A stretch of 64,000 bases of DNA, taken from VRUE01 sp963712595 (GTDB lineage: Bacteria; Actinomycetota; Thermoleophilia; Solirubrobacterales; 70-9). The notes below the pieces were generated by a model. It was not told the DNA's origin. It made no database searches and worked only from the letters and a program-made list of their open reading frames with translations. The stretch's first letter is position 1, and every line of letters begins with the position of its first letter. The DNA lies in contig CAVQIM010000001.1 in NCBI GenBank assembly GCA_963712595.1, positions 434,001 through 498,000 of the forward strand, read 5' to 3'. Below are positions 41,403-49,775 of this stretch, piece by piece. Position numbers and translations under genes: made by a program.

Positions 41403-41648
41403 TCACGCCGGCGCGTGCTCGAGCACGAACTCGACCGCGTCGCCGACCGTGACGATCCGCGCCGCCTGCTCCTCCGAGACGGAGACGCCGTAGGTGTCCT
41501 CGAGCTCCATCACCAGCTCGTAGAGGTCGAGTGAGTCGGCGTCGAGGTCCTCCTTGAAGCGGGTGCCCTCGCCGATTCCGGCGACGTCGACCTCGAGCTC
41601 CTCGGCGAGGTGCTCGCGCACGAGGGTGAGGATTTGCTCGCGGGTCAC
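41403..41648 (-). CDS. acpP: acyl carrier protein
   Basis: An 81-residue ACP: RFKEDLDADSLDLYELVMELED contains the phosphopantetheine-bearing Ser of the DSL motif. Acidic and full length. GTG 41648 lies 13 bases after the plsX stop with AGGAA upstream. It carries acyl chains for fatty acid synthesis, matching its neighbour PlsX. Confidence 0.93.
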   Translation of the reverse strand: MTREQILTLVREHLAEELEVDVAGIGEGTRFKEDLDADSLDLYELVMELEDTYGVSVSEEQAARIVTVGDAVEFVLEHAPA

Positions 41649-41661
41649 CGACGGGTTCCTA

Positions 41662-42696
41662 TCACGCGCCGCCGCGGGCTTCGCGCTCGCCCGCGAGCTC
41701 GCCCCTGCCGGCGCCTCCCTCGCGCAACAGCGCGGCGGTGCGACCGACGGCGTCGACCTCCACGCAGCGCGCGGCGAGCCGGATCGCGTTGGCGATTCCC
41801 TCCGCCCCCGCGCTTCCGTGACCGACCACGGCGACCCCGCGAAGCCCGAGCAGGATCGCGCCGCCGGTGCTGTCCGGGTGCAGTTCGCGGCGCAGGCCGC
41901 CGAGGGCCGGGCGCATCAGGGCGCCGCCGAGAGCGGCTAGCGGGTTGGAGCGAGCGGCATCGCGGATCGCCCCGGTGACGGCCTTCGCGGTGCCCTCCAT
42001 CAGCTTCAGCGAGACGTTGCCGGTGAAGCCGTCGGTGACGATCACGTCGGCCACCCCCCCGGGCAGATCGCGCCCCTCGACGTTGCCGACGAACTCGATC
42101 CCGGTCGAACCGGCGAGGATCGAGTTGGCCTCGACGACCTCCTCGCGGCCCTTGCCCGCCTCCTCGCCAACCGAGAGCAGCCCGACACGCGGCCCCTCCA
42201 CGCCCAGCACGGCCTCGCTGAAGGCCGCGCCGAGGTAGGCGAACTGAACCAAGTGCTGGGCGCGCACCTCGGCGTTTGCGCCGACGTCGAGGAAGAGCAC
42301 CGGCTTGCCGGGAACGGGAATCTGCACGGCGAGCGCCGGCCGCTGCACGCCCCTGAGCCGGCGCAGGCCGAAGGTCGCCGCGGCCATCGTCGCCCCGGTC
42401 GAACCGGCGCTGACCATCGCCGCGGCGCGCCCCTCGGCGACGTCGGCGGCGGCTCGCACGACCGAGGCGTCCCGCTTCGACCGCACCGCGCGGACAGCAT
42501 CCTCGTCGTTGCCGATCCACTCCGTCGTCGGAACGAGCTCGACCCGGTCGACCCCGTCCAGCTCCAGCTTGGCGGCCGGCCCGAAGACCCGAACCCCGAC
42601 CCCATCCGTCGCGGCCATGCGCACGGCCTCCGCAAGCACGTCGAAGCCCTGCTCCGCCCCAAAGCCATCCAGGGCGACGGTGACGCCCTCAGGCAC
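41662..42696 (-). CDS. plsX: phosphate acyltransferase PlsX
   Basis: A 344-residue PlsX, which makes acyl-phosphate from acyl-ACP for phospholipid synthesis. VTVALDGFGAEQGF, MVSAGSTGATMAAATFGLRRLRGVQRPALA, LDVGANAEVRAQHL, VTDGFTGNVSLKLMEGTA and GHGSAGAEGIANAIRLA are family motifs. Sits between rpmF and acpP with gaps of 2 and 13 bases, in the classic rpmF-plsX order. Confidence 0.93.
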   Translation of the reverse strand: MPEGVTVALDGFGAEQGFDVLAEAVRMAATDGVGVRVFGPAAKLELDGVDRVELVPTTEWIGNDEDAVRAVRSKRDASVVRAAADVAEGRAAAMVSAGSTGATMAAATFGLRRLRGVQRPALAVQIPVPGKPVLFLDVGANAEVRAQHLVQFAYLGAAFSEAVLGVEGPRVGLLSVGEEAGKGREEVVEANSILAGSTGIEFVGNVEGRDLPGGVADVIVTDGFTGNVSLKLMEGTAKAVTGAIRDAARSNPLAALGGALMRPALGGLRRELHPDSTGGAILLGLRGVAVVGHGSAGAEGIANAIRLAARCVEVDAVGRTAALLREGGAGRGELAGEREARGGA

Positions 42697-42698
42697 GG

Positions 42699-42911
42699 CT
42701 ACTCAGCGTCTGGAGAAGGAGCCGTCGGCTCGGCGATCTGGTGTTTGATCACCTCACGCCCCGCGTAGGTCCCGCAGGTGGGACAGACGCGATGCGGCAG
42801 CCGGGGACTGTGGCAGCGTGGACAGCGGTTGAGCCGCGCCTTGCCAGCCTTGTGGTTGGCCCGTCGCTTATCGCGCCGGGCACTCGAGGTTCTCTTCTTG
42901 GGGACGGCCAT
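42699..42911 (-). CDS. rpmF: ribosomal protein L32
   Basis: A 70-residue L32: MAVPKKRTSSARRDKRRANHK, then CPRCHSPRLPHRVCPTCGTYAGREV with four zinc-binding cysteines (the zinc-type paralogue). It precedes plsX by two bases and follows the DUF177 gene by 39. TACCAT lies 10 bases before the ATG. Confidence 0.94.
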   Translation of the reverse strand: MAVPKKRTSSARRDKRRANHKAGKARLNRCPRCHSPRLPHRVCPTCGTYAGREVIKHQIAEPTAPSPDAE

Positions 42912-42950
42912 CGGTCGCGGGATGGTAGCGGGTAGGGGACGGAATCGGCG

Positions 42951-43475
42951 CTACTCCAGCTCCAGCTCCTTCAGCTTGGCCCACCTCGGATCCGGAGCGG
43001 TCTCGTGTTCGTGATCGGCCGGGTCCGCGTCGTTGAGGGACTCACCGCATACGGAGCAGAGGCCGGCGCAATCGTGGCGGCAGAGGAATTGGGTGGGGAT
43101 GGCGAGGACGGCGGCGTCGTGGGCCCAGCGGCCGAGGTCGAGCTCCTCGTCCTCCACGTAGGGGCTGCGCAGCTCCTCGTCGTCGGTGTTTTCCTGGGCG
43201 ACCTCGCGGGCGTCGACCTCAGTCTCCAGCGCAGCGCCCTCCAGGCAGCGCATGCAGGGGCCCTCGATGCGAATCGGGAAGCGCAGGCGAAAGGCGTAGC
43301 CACCGCTCGGCCGGGAGACGTCGAGACGAGTGGCGACCGTCTCCGGGGAGACGGCGTAGGCCTGCCCACCCATCTCCAGCGGCTCGAGTCGCACCGGCAG
43401 ATCGAGCCGCCGCCCCTCGCCGTGGGACAACGACAACCGCGCCAGGTCGATGATCGTGGTCGCTGCCTGTGCCAT
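42951..43475 (-). CDS. YceD/DUF177 family protein
   Basis: A 174-residue DUF177 protein: RLDLPVRLEPLEMGG, then FRLRFPIRIEGPCMRCLEGAALETEVDARE with a CxxC, and a C-terminal zinc-knuckle region (CRHDCAGLCSVCGESLNDADPADH). The family is encoded beside rpmF throughout bacteria and is linked to 23S rRNA/ribosome assembly. ATG 43475 follows GAGGGAGAG. Confidence 0.88.
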   Translation of the reverse strand: MAQAATTIIDLARLSLSHGEGRRLDLPVRLEPLEMGGQAYAVSPETVATRLDVSRPSGGYAFRLRFPIRIEGPCMRCLEGAALETEVDAREVAQENTDDEELRSPYVEDEELDLGRWAHDAAVLAIPTQFLCRHDCAGLCSVCGESLNDADPADHEHETAPDPRWAKLKELELE

Positions 43476-43528
43476 GGACTCTCCCTCCGCTCGAGCCGGG
43501 CTTACGATGCCTCCAACGAGATTAGGGA

Positions 43529-44023
43529 ATGGATCGATTCGACTGGACACCCGAGGTCTACCTGGAGCGGATTCGCGCCCAGATCCCGCGCTACGACGAA
43601 CTGCAGGAGCAGGCGATCGCCGCGATCCCCTTCCCACCGGAGCGAGTGCTCGAGCTGGGGATGGGCACCGGCGAGACGACGCGCCGCCTGATCGAGGCCC
43701 ACCCCGACGCCTGGGTCGTCGGCCTCGACGCCAGCCCCGACATGGTCTTCCGCGCCCGTCAGACCTACGACGACGTCCAGCTCGCCCGCATGGAGGACCC
43801 CCTCCCCGACGGCCCCTGGGACCTGGTCATCGCCGTCCTCTCGATCGGCGACCTGGCCGAAGACCAACTCCAAGCCCTCTGCCGCCGAGTAAAAGACCAC
43901 TCCCGCTCCTTCGTCATAGGCGACGTCTTCGAACCACAAAAGCTCCTAGCCCTCCTCGACTGGTCCGGAGCCCAAATCACCTGGCAGGCCGACGACCTGG
44001 CCGTCATCAGCGCCACGTACTAA
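43529..44023 (+). CDS. short class I SAM-dependent methyltransferase
   Basis: A 164-residue methyltransferase: VLELGMGTGETTRRL (motif I), WVVGLDASPDMV (post-I), WDLVIAVLSIGDL (motif II) and a compact C-terminus that includes SFVIGDVFEPQKL. It lacks the extra cap domains of larger enzymes; substrate unknown. It is divergent from the rpmF-plsX operon and convergent with the SepIVA-like gene, separated from it by palindromic element 5. Confidence 0.78.
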   Translation: MDRFDWTPEVYLERIRAQIPRYDELQEQAIAAIPFPPERVLELGMGTGETTRRLIEAHPDAWVVGLDASPDMVFRARQTYDDVQLARMEDPLPDGPWDLVIAVLSIGDLAEDQLQALCRRVKDHSRSFVIGDVFEPQKLLALLDWSGAQITWQADDLAVISATY

Positions 44024-44050
44024 AAGCTCAAGGTCGCCAGCGCGCTTTGC

Positions 44051-44169
44051 CGAGAGGGGCGGGGCACCCTCGCGAACGGCTTGTACTTTTTTCGGGCACA
44101 GCTCCGGGCGCCAGCCATCTCGGCTCCTTCGAAAAAAGTTGAGTGAGCGAGGGTGCCCCGCCCCTCTCG
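44051..44169. repeat. palindromic element 5 (subfamily A)
   Basis: Perfect 23-bp arms at 44051-44073 and 44147-44169 (begin CGAGAGGGGCGGGGCACCC). The interior 44074-44146 starts GAACGGCTTGTACTTTTTTCG and ends CGAAAAAAGTTGAGTGA, aligning along its length with element 3 although the arms are unrelated. It lies between convergent genes, ending 9 bases from the SepIVA-like stop. Confidence 0.75.
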
Positions 44170-44178
44170 CCGAGCCCG

Positions 44179-44667
44179 CTAAGACTGCTGCTCGTCCAGC
44201 TCAGGTACCGGCTGCTGCTCTTCGTCCCGCCCAGCCAGCCGATCCCGCCCCCGCTGCACCGCAGCGAGGAACTTCTGAAGATTGACCTCGAGCGTGTTGA
44301 GGATCTCGTCGGCGTAGTCCTCGGCGCCGAGCCGGATCTCCCGCTCGCGCGTCCTCGCGTCCTCGACGATCTCGTCGGCTGCCCGCTCGGCCTGCTTGGT
44401 GACCTCCTCGTCGGAGATCAGGCGGGCCTGCTGCTCGCGCGCCTCGCGCACGATCCGCTCCGCCTCGCGCTTGGCCTCGGCCAGCATCTCCTGGCGCTCC
44501 TTGACGATCCAGCGCGCCTGCTTGATCTCCTCGGGGATCGTCGCCCGCATCTGGTCGAGCAGGTCGTAGATCTCCTCGCGATCCACGCGAACCTGATCCG
44601 TCAGGGGGACGGGTCGGGCGTTGTGGACAACGTCGTCCAGCTTGTCTATGAGAACGAGAACGTCCAT
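44179..44667 (-). CDS. sepIVA: SepIVA-like DivIVA-domain coiled-coil protein
   Basis: A 162-residue, highly charged coiled coil. The N-terminus MDVLVLIDKLDDVVHNARPVPLTDQVRVDREEIYDLLDQMRATIPEEIKQARWIV matches the mycobacterial SepIVA start, a DivIVA-domain septation protein encoded near rsmD/coaD/rnc in actinobacteria. The rest (KERQEMLAEAKREAERIV...) resembles ATP synthase b-like coils, a common misannotation. The C-terminus is Gln/Glu-rich. Probably a cell-division or envelope-growth scaffold at the membrane; shorter than the mycobacterial protein. Confidence 0.75.
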   Translation of the reverse strand: MDVLVLIDKLDDVVHNARPVPLTDQVRVDREEIYDLLDQMRATIPEEIKQARWIVKERQEMLAEAKREAERIVREAREQQARLISDEEVTKQAERAADEIVEDARTREREIRLGAEDYADEILNTLEVNLQKFLAAVQRGRDRLAGRDEEQQPVPELDEQQS

Positions 44668-44771
44668 CAGCAGGTCGTAAGCCTACGTGTCGGAGACTTC
44701 TTCGGTGAAGAAGCGGCTATTTCCTCGGCTTTTTGCAAGCTACCGCCCACACCACTCCGCGCCGGAGAAGC

Positions 44772-45272
44772 CTACCTGTCGCCCAGGCGCTCTGCCATCC
44801 CCGTCGCCACGGGGCCTGGGACGAGGTCGGACACGTCGCCGCCGAAGGTCGCCATTTCCTTCACTCCGGTCGAGGAAAGGAAGCTGTACTGGGGCGAGGC
44901 GATCATGTAGATGCTCTCGATCCCAGGGTCGAGCTTGCGGTTGAGCTGGGCCATCTCGAACTCGTACTCGAAGTCGGAGATGGCCCGCAGGCCCTTGACG
45001 ATCGCCTTCGCCCCCTGTTCGCGGGCGAACTCGACCAGCAGGTTGGAGAAGATCTTCGCCTCGACGTTGGGCAAGGCGGCAGTCGCTTCTTCGATCAGGC
45101 TCTTGCGCTCCTCGGCGGTGAAGAGCGTCTTTTCCTTGCGCATCGGGTTGTTGACGATGCCTACCACCACGCGCTCGAAGACCTCCGAGCTGCGGGTGAT
45201 GATGTCGAGGTGTCCGTTGGTGACCGGGTCGTAGCTACCCGGGCAAACCACGGTCCCGTCGCGCTCGGCCAT
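44772..45272 (-). CDS. coaD: phosphopantetheine adenylyltransferase
   Basis: A 166-residue nucleotidyltransferase of coenzyme A synthesis. VCPGSYDPVTNGHLDIITRSS has the (H)xGH site, PMRKEKTLFTAEER, VKGLRAISDFEYEFEMAQLNRKL and YSFLSSTGVKEMATFGGD are canonical. Its ATG shares one base with the rsmD stop (TGATG), so it is coupled to rsmD. Confidence 0.94.
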   Translation of the reverse strand: MAERDGTVVCPGSYDPVTNGHLDIITRSSEVFERVVVGIVNNPMRKEKTLFTAEERKSLIEEATAALPNVEAKIFSNLLVEFAREQGAKAIVKGLRAISDFEYEFEMAQLNRKLDPGIESIYMIASPQYSFLSSTGVKEMATFGGDVSDLVPGPVATGMAERLGDR

Positions 45273-45817
45273 CAGCCCTCCTCTCCGTAGAAAGAGACGT
45301 CGGCGGCGCCGTAGCGACGTTGCCGCAAGCGCGGCAGCGACTCGATGCGCAGCGGTCGCCGCGCGCCGCTCTCGACGATCGCCCGCCCTCCAGCGCCGAG
45401 AAGACCCGGCAGATGGGTGTCCAGTTCCTGCCCCACGCGGTCGGCGAGTCTATATGGGGCATCGATGAAGACGAGGTCGAACCCCGCTTCACCGGCAACC
45501 GAGGAGCGGGCGCCGAGCCAGCGGGAGACGTCGGCGCGGACCAGCTCTGCCCGCTCGCCGAGGCCAAGCCGCTCGACGTTGCCGAGCGCGGCCCGGGTGT
45601 CGCGGTCGACGAGGACCGCGCGGGCGGCGCCGCGCGAGAGCGCCTCGATCGCCAGGGCGCCGGTGCCGCAGTAGAGATCGAGGACGGTGGCGCCCCCCAC
45701 CTCGAGCCCGAGCGCGGAGAAGATCGCCTCGCGCACGCGGTCGGACGTCGGCCGCACCTTCCAGCCGCGCGGCGCCACCAGCCTCTGCCCCTTCAGCTCT
45801 CCCGCGATCACCCGCAT
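45272..45817 (-). CDS. rsmD: 16S rRNA (guanine966-N2)-methyltransferase RsmD
   Basis: A 181-residue rRNA methyltransferase. MRVIAGELKGQRL, RPTSDRVREAIFSALG, LDLYCGTGALAIEALSRGA (motif I), FIDAPYRLADRV (catalytic DPPY-type motif, here DAPY) are family features. The gene is leaderless at ATG 45817 and heads the rsmD-coaD unit; recG ends 22 bases upstream. Confidence 0.9.
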   Translation of the reverse strand: MRVIAGELKGQRLVAPRGWKVRPTSDRVREAIFSALGLEVGGATVLDLYCGTGALAIEALSRGAARAVLVDRDTRAALGNVERLGLGERAELVRADVSRWLGARSSVAGEAGFDLVFIDAPYRLADRVGQELDTHLPGLLGAGGRAIVESGARRPLRIESLPRLRQRRYGAADVSFYGEEG

Positions 45818-45824
45818 CCGGGCC

Positions 45825-45830
45825 ACTGTA
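45825..45830 (-). promoter_or_regulatory. -10 box, leaderless rsmD start
   Basis: On the minus strand TACAGT, then 7 bases, then the ATG at 45817. Confidence 0.5.
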
Positions 45831-45839
45831 GAGACACGC

Positions 45840-48044
45840 CTAGAGCGGTATCGGGTCGGCGGCACCGGCGCCGAAGCGGCGCTGCGCGGCCTCCATCAGC
45901 GGGCCGAGCTCAGGCGCGTCGAGGGATCCGTAACGGCGCATGAGGGAGAGAACCTCGTCGCGGGCGGCGACCAGGGTCGGCGTGTCCTCAGGCAGCTCCG
46001 CGATCGCGAAGCGGGGCAGGCCGTGCTGGCGGGTCCCCAGCACCTCGCCCTCGCCGCGCAGGCTCAGATCGACCTCTGCCAGCTTGAAGCCGTCGCTCTC
46101 GCGCTCGACCGCCTTCAGCCGGCGGCGCGCCATCGCCCCCGCGTCTTCGGGGAAGAGCAGGCAGTGGGACGCGTGCTCGCCCCGCCCGACGCGCCCGCGC
46201 AGCTGGTGCAGCTGCGAGACGCCGTAGCGCTCGGCGCCCTCGATCACCATCACCGTCGCGTTCGGCACGTCGATCCCCACCTCGATCACCGTGGTCGCGA
46301 CGAGGACGTCGGTGTCCCCGGCGACGAAGGCCTCCATCGCCTCCGCCTTTCGAACCGAGGGCATCTGACCGTGGATCACCCCGACGGAGAAGTCGCGCAG
46401 CTCTCCCGCGGCCAACCGCTCGGCCTCGACCTCGGCCGCGCGCCCCTGCAGCTTGTCCGACTCCTCCACCAAGGGACAGACGACGAAGGCCTGCCGCCCG
46501 GCGCGCAACTGCTTGCGGATGAACTCATAGGCCGCAGCCCGCTTGCCCTCCTCGACGATCCGCGTCTTCACCGGCTTGCGACCCGAGGGCAGCTCGTGCA
46601 GGGCCGTGGTGTCGAGATCGCCGTAGGCGGTAAGCGACAGCGTCCGCGGGATCGGCGTCGCGGTCATGTGGAGGACGTGCGGCGCCATCCCCTCCACCCC
46701 CTTCGCGTCCAGCGCCTTGCGCTGCTCCACTCCAAACCGGTGCTGCTCGTCGACCACGCAGAGGCCCAGCCGGGCAAATTTCACCGACGACTCGATCAGC
46801 GCGTGGGTGCCGACGATCAGACCCAGCTCGCCGGTGGCGAGCCGCTCGAGGGCTTCCTTGCGCCGTGCCGCCGGCGTCGCCCCGGTCAGCAGCGCAAAGG
46901 GAGTCGCCTCCTGCGCCAGCAGCTTGCCCAGCGTCACCGCGTGCTGCTCGGCAAGCGTCTCGGTCGGCGCCATCAGCACCGCCTGGAACCCGGCTTCCAG
47001 CGCCCGCAGCATCGAGTACAGCGCCACAACCGTCTTCCCCGACCCCACCTCCCCCATCAAGAGCCGTTGCATCGGCTCCCCGGCGTCGAGGTCCGCATCG
47101 ATCTCGTCGAAGGCTCGCAACTGGTCCCGTGTCGGCTCAAACGGCAGCGACTCGATCCAGCGCCCAACCTGCTCCTCCGGCTTGCCCAGCTTCGGTGCGG
47201 GTCGTGCCGCTCGGTGCGTGCGCTTCCGCGTGGTCAGGATCGCCTGGTAGAGGAACAGCTCCTCGAACCCCAGCCGCTGCCGCGCCTCCTCCACGTCCTC
47301 CTCCGTATCGGGGAAGTGCACAGCCTTCACTGCGTCCGCTGCCCCCGCCAACCCCCGACGAACCCTCAACTCCGCCGGCAGCGCCTCCAGCACATTCCCC
47401 ACCGACGGAAGCACCTGCTCCATCCACTGCCGGATCTTCTGAGCCTTCAGCCGCTCGGTAGCCGGATGCACCGGCACGAGCCCCCCCGCCTCTCCCGCGG
47501 GTGGCGTAGGGGGAGGGGGGTCGAGGACGCCCCCGTCCGCAGCGCCCCCCTCCCCCTGCGACAGGACCCGCGGGCCAGCAGCCATGAACTCATATTCGGA
47601 CACCCGGAACCCCCGCTTGTCCAACGACCCAGTGAGCAACAGCCGCGTCCCAGACACCAGCTTCTGCGCCAACCAAGGCTGGTTGAACCAAGTAGCCCGC
47701 ACCGTCCCGCTCTCGTCGCCGACCTTGACCCCGAGGATCGAGAGCCCTCGTTTGCGAAAGGGCCGAGGAGCGGCACCGAGCGTCTCGACCGCGATCGTCG
47801 CCTTCTGCCCCTGCTCGAGACTCGCGATGGGAACGATCTGCTGGTCACGATGCCGGTGGGGAAAGCGATGAAGCAGATCGCCGAGTGTCGTGATCCCAGC
47901 CTCGGCAGCCGCCTCGGCCAACCTCGAGCCGACCCCCTCGAGGGCCTGGATGGAGACGTCGAGAGCACTCGGTCGAGGCCAATGAGCCGGAGCGTCGAGC
48001 AGCTGCGCCTTGGTCAGCTCGGAGGCTCCGGCGAACGAGCGCAC
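45840..48044 (-). CDS. recG: ATP-dependent DNA helicase RecG with an inserted linker
   Basis: A 734-residue branch-migration helicase for stalled forks. The wedge OB domain (ILGVKVGDESGTVRATWFNQPWLAQKL, about 100-150), then helicase motifs: I MGEVGSGKTVVA, II VVDEQHRFG, III MTATPIPRT, V ATTVIEVGIDVPNA, VI QLRGRVGRG, and the C-terminal TRG region. Between the wedge and the conserved VPVHPATERL there is an extra Gly/Pro-rich stretch encoded by palindromic element 6. GTG 48044 overlaps the stop of the kinase gene (TAGTG). Confidence 0.92.
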   Translation of the reverse strand: MRSFAGASELTKAQLLDAPAHWPRPSALDVSIQALEGVGSRLAEAAAEAGITTLGDLLHRFPHRHRDQQIVPIASLEQGQKATIAVETLGAAPRPFRKRGLSILGVKVGDESGTVRATWFNQPWLAQKLVSGTRLLLTGSLDKRGFRVSEYEFMAAGPRVLSQGEGGAADGGVLDPPPPTPPAGEAGGLVPVHPATERLKAQKIRQWMEQVLPSVGNVLEALPAELRVRRGLAGAADAVKAVHFPDTEEDVEEARQRLGFEELFLYQAILTTRKRTHRAARPAPKLGKPEEQVGRWIESLPFEPTRDQLRAFDEIDADLDAGEPMQRLLMGEVGSGKTVVALYSMLRALEAGFQAVLMAPTETLAEQHAVTLGKLLAQEATPFALLTGATPAARRKEALERLATGELGLIVGTHALIESSVKFARLGLCVVDEQHRFGVEQRKALDAKGVEGMAPHVLHMTATPIPRTLSLTAYGDLDTTALHELPSGRKPVKTRIVEEGKRAAAYEFIRKQLRAGRQAFVVCPLVEESDKLQGRAAEVEAERLAAGELRDFSVGVIHGQMPSVRKAEAMEAFVAGDTDVLVATTVIEVGIDVPNATVMVIEGAERYGVSQLHQLRGRVGRGEHASHCLLFPEDAGAMARRRLKAVERESDGFKLAEVDLSLRGEGEVLGTRQHGLPRFAIAELPEDTPTLVAARDEVLSLMRRYGSLDAPELGPLMEAAQRRFGAGAADPIPL
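47494..47574. repeat. palindromic element 6, in frame inside recG
   Basis: Outer arms CCCGCGGGT/ACCCGCGGG (47494-47502, 47566-47574), inner 13-bp perfect arms AGGGGGAGGGGGG and its complement (47508-47520, 47545-47557), 24-base loop. Its ends match element 9: GCGGGTGGCGT on the left and CGACAGGACCCGCG on the right, although the inner arms differ. It encodes about residues 158-184 of RecG. Confidence 0.7.
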
Positions 48045-49675
48045 TACTGGGCGGCGAGCAGCCACCACCAGCTCGGCTGGCCGCCCTCGTGGGTCTCGAT
48101 CTCGACCCCGTCGGGAACGTGGGTATCGAGCTCCTCCAACGCGATCGGCGCTTCGTTGCCCGCGATCACGGTGACGATCTCGGCCTCAGCGGAGAGCTTC
48201 TCGATCGTCGCGGCGAGGGTCGACCCCGCCCCGCCCCAGGCGACGATCTCCTCGGCGACGAAGCCGACCGCGTCGCCCTTGCGGAAGCGTCCCTGAGCGT
48301 CGTCGCGGGCCGCAGGGGCAACCCCCCCGGTCGCAACGGTCTGCAGAGCCGAGGCGAGGCGCTCGGCGTTCTGCTCGCCGGAAGCGTCGGGGTCGAGCTC
48401 GACCAGGGCGAGCAGGCTGGCCTGCTGGGTGGTCGCCGGAACGACCTGGGCGGGCTTCTCGGACAGCTCGCAGGCCCGCTCCGCCGCCATGATCACATTG
48501 GACGAGCTGGGCAGGACGAGCACTTCCTCGGCCGGCACCTCGTGGATGCCGGCGAGCAGCTCGTAGGTCGAGGGATTCAGCGTCTCGCCGCCAGGCACGA
48601 CGTGGGCGCCGAGCTCGGCGAAGAGGCGCTCGATCCCCTCGCCGGCGGCGACGGCGAGGGCGCCGGTGCGGCCGCCCTCGAGCCGGGCTCGGCGCTCGGC
48701 GATCTGCTCGCGCATGTCGGCGACGTCGAGGTTGGTCACCTTGCCGGTGTCCTCGAAGAGCGCCACCGCAGCCTCGGGGTCGTCGGTGTGGACGTGCACC
48801 TTCAGGGTCACCTCGTCGCCGACCACCAGCACCGAGTCGCCGAGGCCCTCGAGCCGCGGCAGGAAGTCGCGCCCGCGCAGACCGGTCCCGGAGACGATGA
48901 AGTTGGTGCAGTAGCGAAAACGGCTGTCCTCGTGATGGGGGCGGCTGAGGCGGGGTGCCTCTTGGTGGGAGACCTCGGGAACGGCCGCACCGTCGCCGCG
49001 CAGGCCGGCGACGACGCCGGCGAGGATCAGCACCAGGCCGTAGCCGCCGGCGTCGACGACGCCTGACTCGCGCAGGACGTCGAGCTGCTCGGGGGTGCGC
49101 TCGACCGCGCGCTGGCCGTCGGCGATCGCCCGCTCGAGGATCTCGGCGAGGATCGCGTCCTGCTGCTCGTCGGCGACGCCGCGGTCGAGGCGCTGCCGAT
49201 CGGCGTCGAGCCGGGAGAGCTGGCGGGCGACCGAGTGCGCCATCTCGCGGAAGACGGTCAGCATCGTCCCCTCGGCCGGCTCCCGCACCGAGTCGTAGGC
49301 GGCGTCGGCGGCACTGGCGAAGGCTGAGGCGACCAGGACGGGGTCGATCAGCTCGCCGGGGCGGCTGGCCAGCTCCTCGGCGGCGCCGCGCACGATCTGG
49401 CTGAGGATCACGCCCGAGTTGCCCCGCGCCCCCATCAGCGCCGCCCGAGCCAGCGCCTGGACCAGCTGCGTGCGGCCGACCTCGTCGACCTCGAGCCCGT
49501 CGAGCCGGTCGAGCTCCTCCATCACCGCCCTCATCGTCATCGCCATGTTGTCGCCCGTATCGCCGTCGGCCACGGGGAAGACGTTGAGGTCGTTGACCTC
49601 CTCGCGGCGCTCCTCCAAGTGGGCGTAGGCAGAGGTGATGACGCGCCGGAAGCGCACGATCGAGGGATCGGGCAT
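48044..49675 (-). CDS. DAK2-domain fatty acid kinase (FakA/YloV family)
   Basis: A 543-residue protein. The N-terminal DAK2 ATP-binding domain has LNVFPVADGDTGDNMAMTM (metal-binding aspartates), RAALMGARGNSGVILSQI, EPAEGTMLTVFREM and ESGVVDAGGYGLV. The middle and C-terminal FakA domain follows (YCTNFIVSG... VKVHVHTDDPEAAV, LPSSSNVIMAAERA). It phosphorylates fatty acids bound by a FakB protein, which is not in this window. ATG 49675 is leaderless; GTG 49693 is rejected because it lies upstream of the -10 box. recG follows in the same operon. Confidence 0.88.
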   Translation of the reverse strand: MPDPSIVRFRRVITSAYAHLEERREEVNDLNVFPVADGDTGDNMAMTMRAVMEELDRLDGLEVDEVGRTQLVQALARAALMGARGNSGVILSQIVRGAAEELASRPGELIDPVLVASAFASAADAAYDSVREPAEGTMLTVFREMAHSVARQLSRLDADRQRLDRGVADEQQDAILAEILERAIADGQRAVERTPEQLDVLRESGVVDAGGYGLVLILAGVVAGLRGDGAAVPEVSHQEAPRLSRPHHEDSRFRYCTNFIVSGTGLRGRDFLPRLEGLGDSVLVVGDEVTLKVHVHTDDPEAAVALFEDTGKVTNLDVADMREQIAERRARLEGGRTGALAVAAGEGIERLFAELGAHVVPGGETLNPSTYELLAGIHEVPAEEVLVLPSSSNVIMAAERACELSEKPAQVVPATTQQASLLALVELDPDASGEQNAERLASALQTVATGGVAPAARDDAQGRFRKGDAVGFVAEEIVAWGGAGSTLAATIEKLSAEAEIVTVIAGNEAPIALEELDTHVPDGVEIETHEGGQPSWWWLLAAQ

Positions 49676-49682
49676 CGCTTGA

Positions 49683-49688
49683 AATCTA
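49683..49688 (-). promoter_or_regulatory. -10 box, leaderless FakA-like start
   Basis: On the minus strand TAGATT, then 7 bases, then the ATG at 49675. Confidence 0.6.
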
Positions 49689-49760
49689 GCCACCGGCCGG
49701 GACCCCGCGATCTGCAGCTCGCGTTGGGGGCGGCCGTCGAGGCCGGGGGAGCGAGTTCGC

Positions 49761-49766
49761 TAGCGT
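49761..49766 (+). promoter_or_regulatory. -10 box for the MMPL transporter
   Basis: TAGCGT, then 9 bases, then the ATG at 49776. No Shine-Dalgarno sequence. Divergent from the FakA-like promoter. Confidence 0.45.
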
Positions 49767-49775
49767 GCCCGCTCG

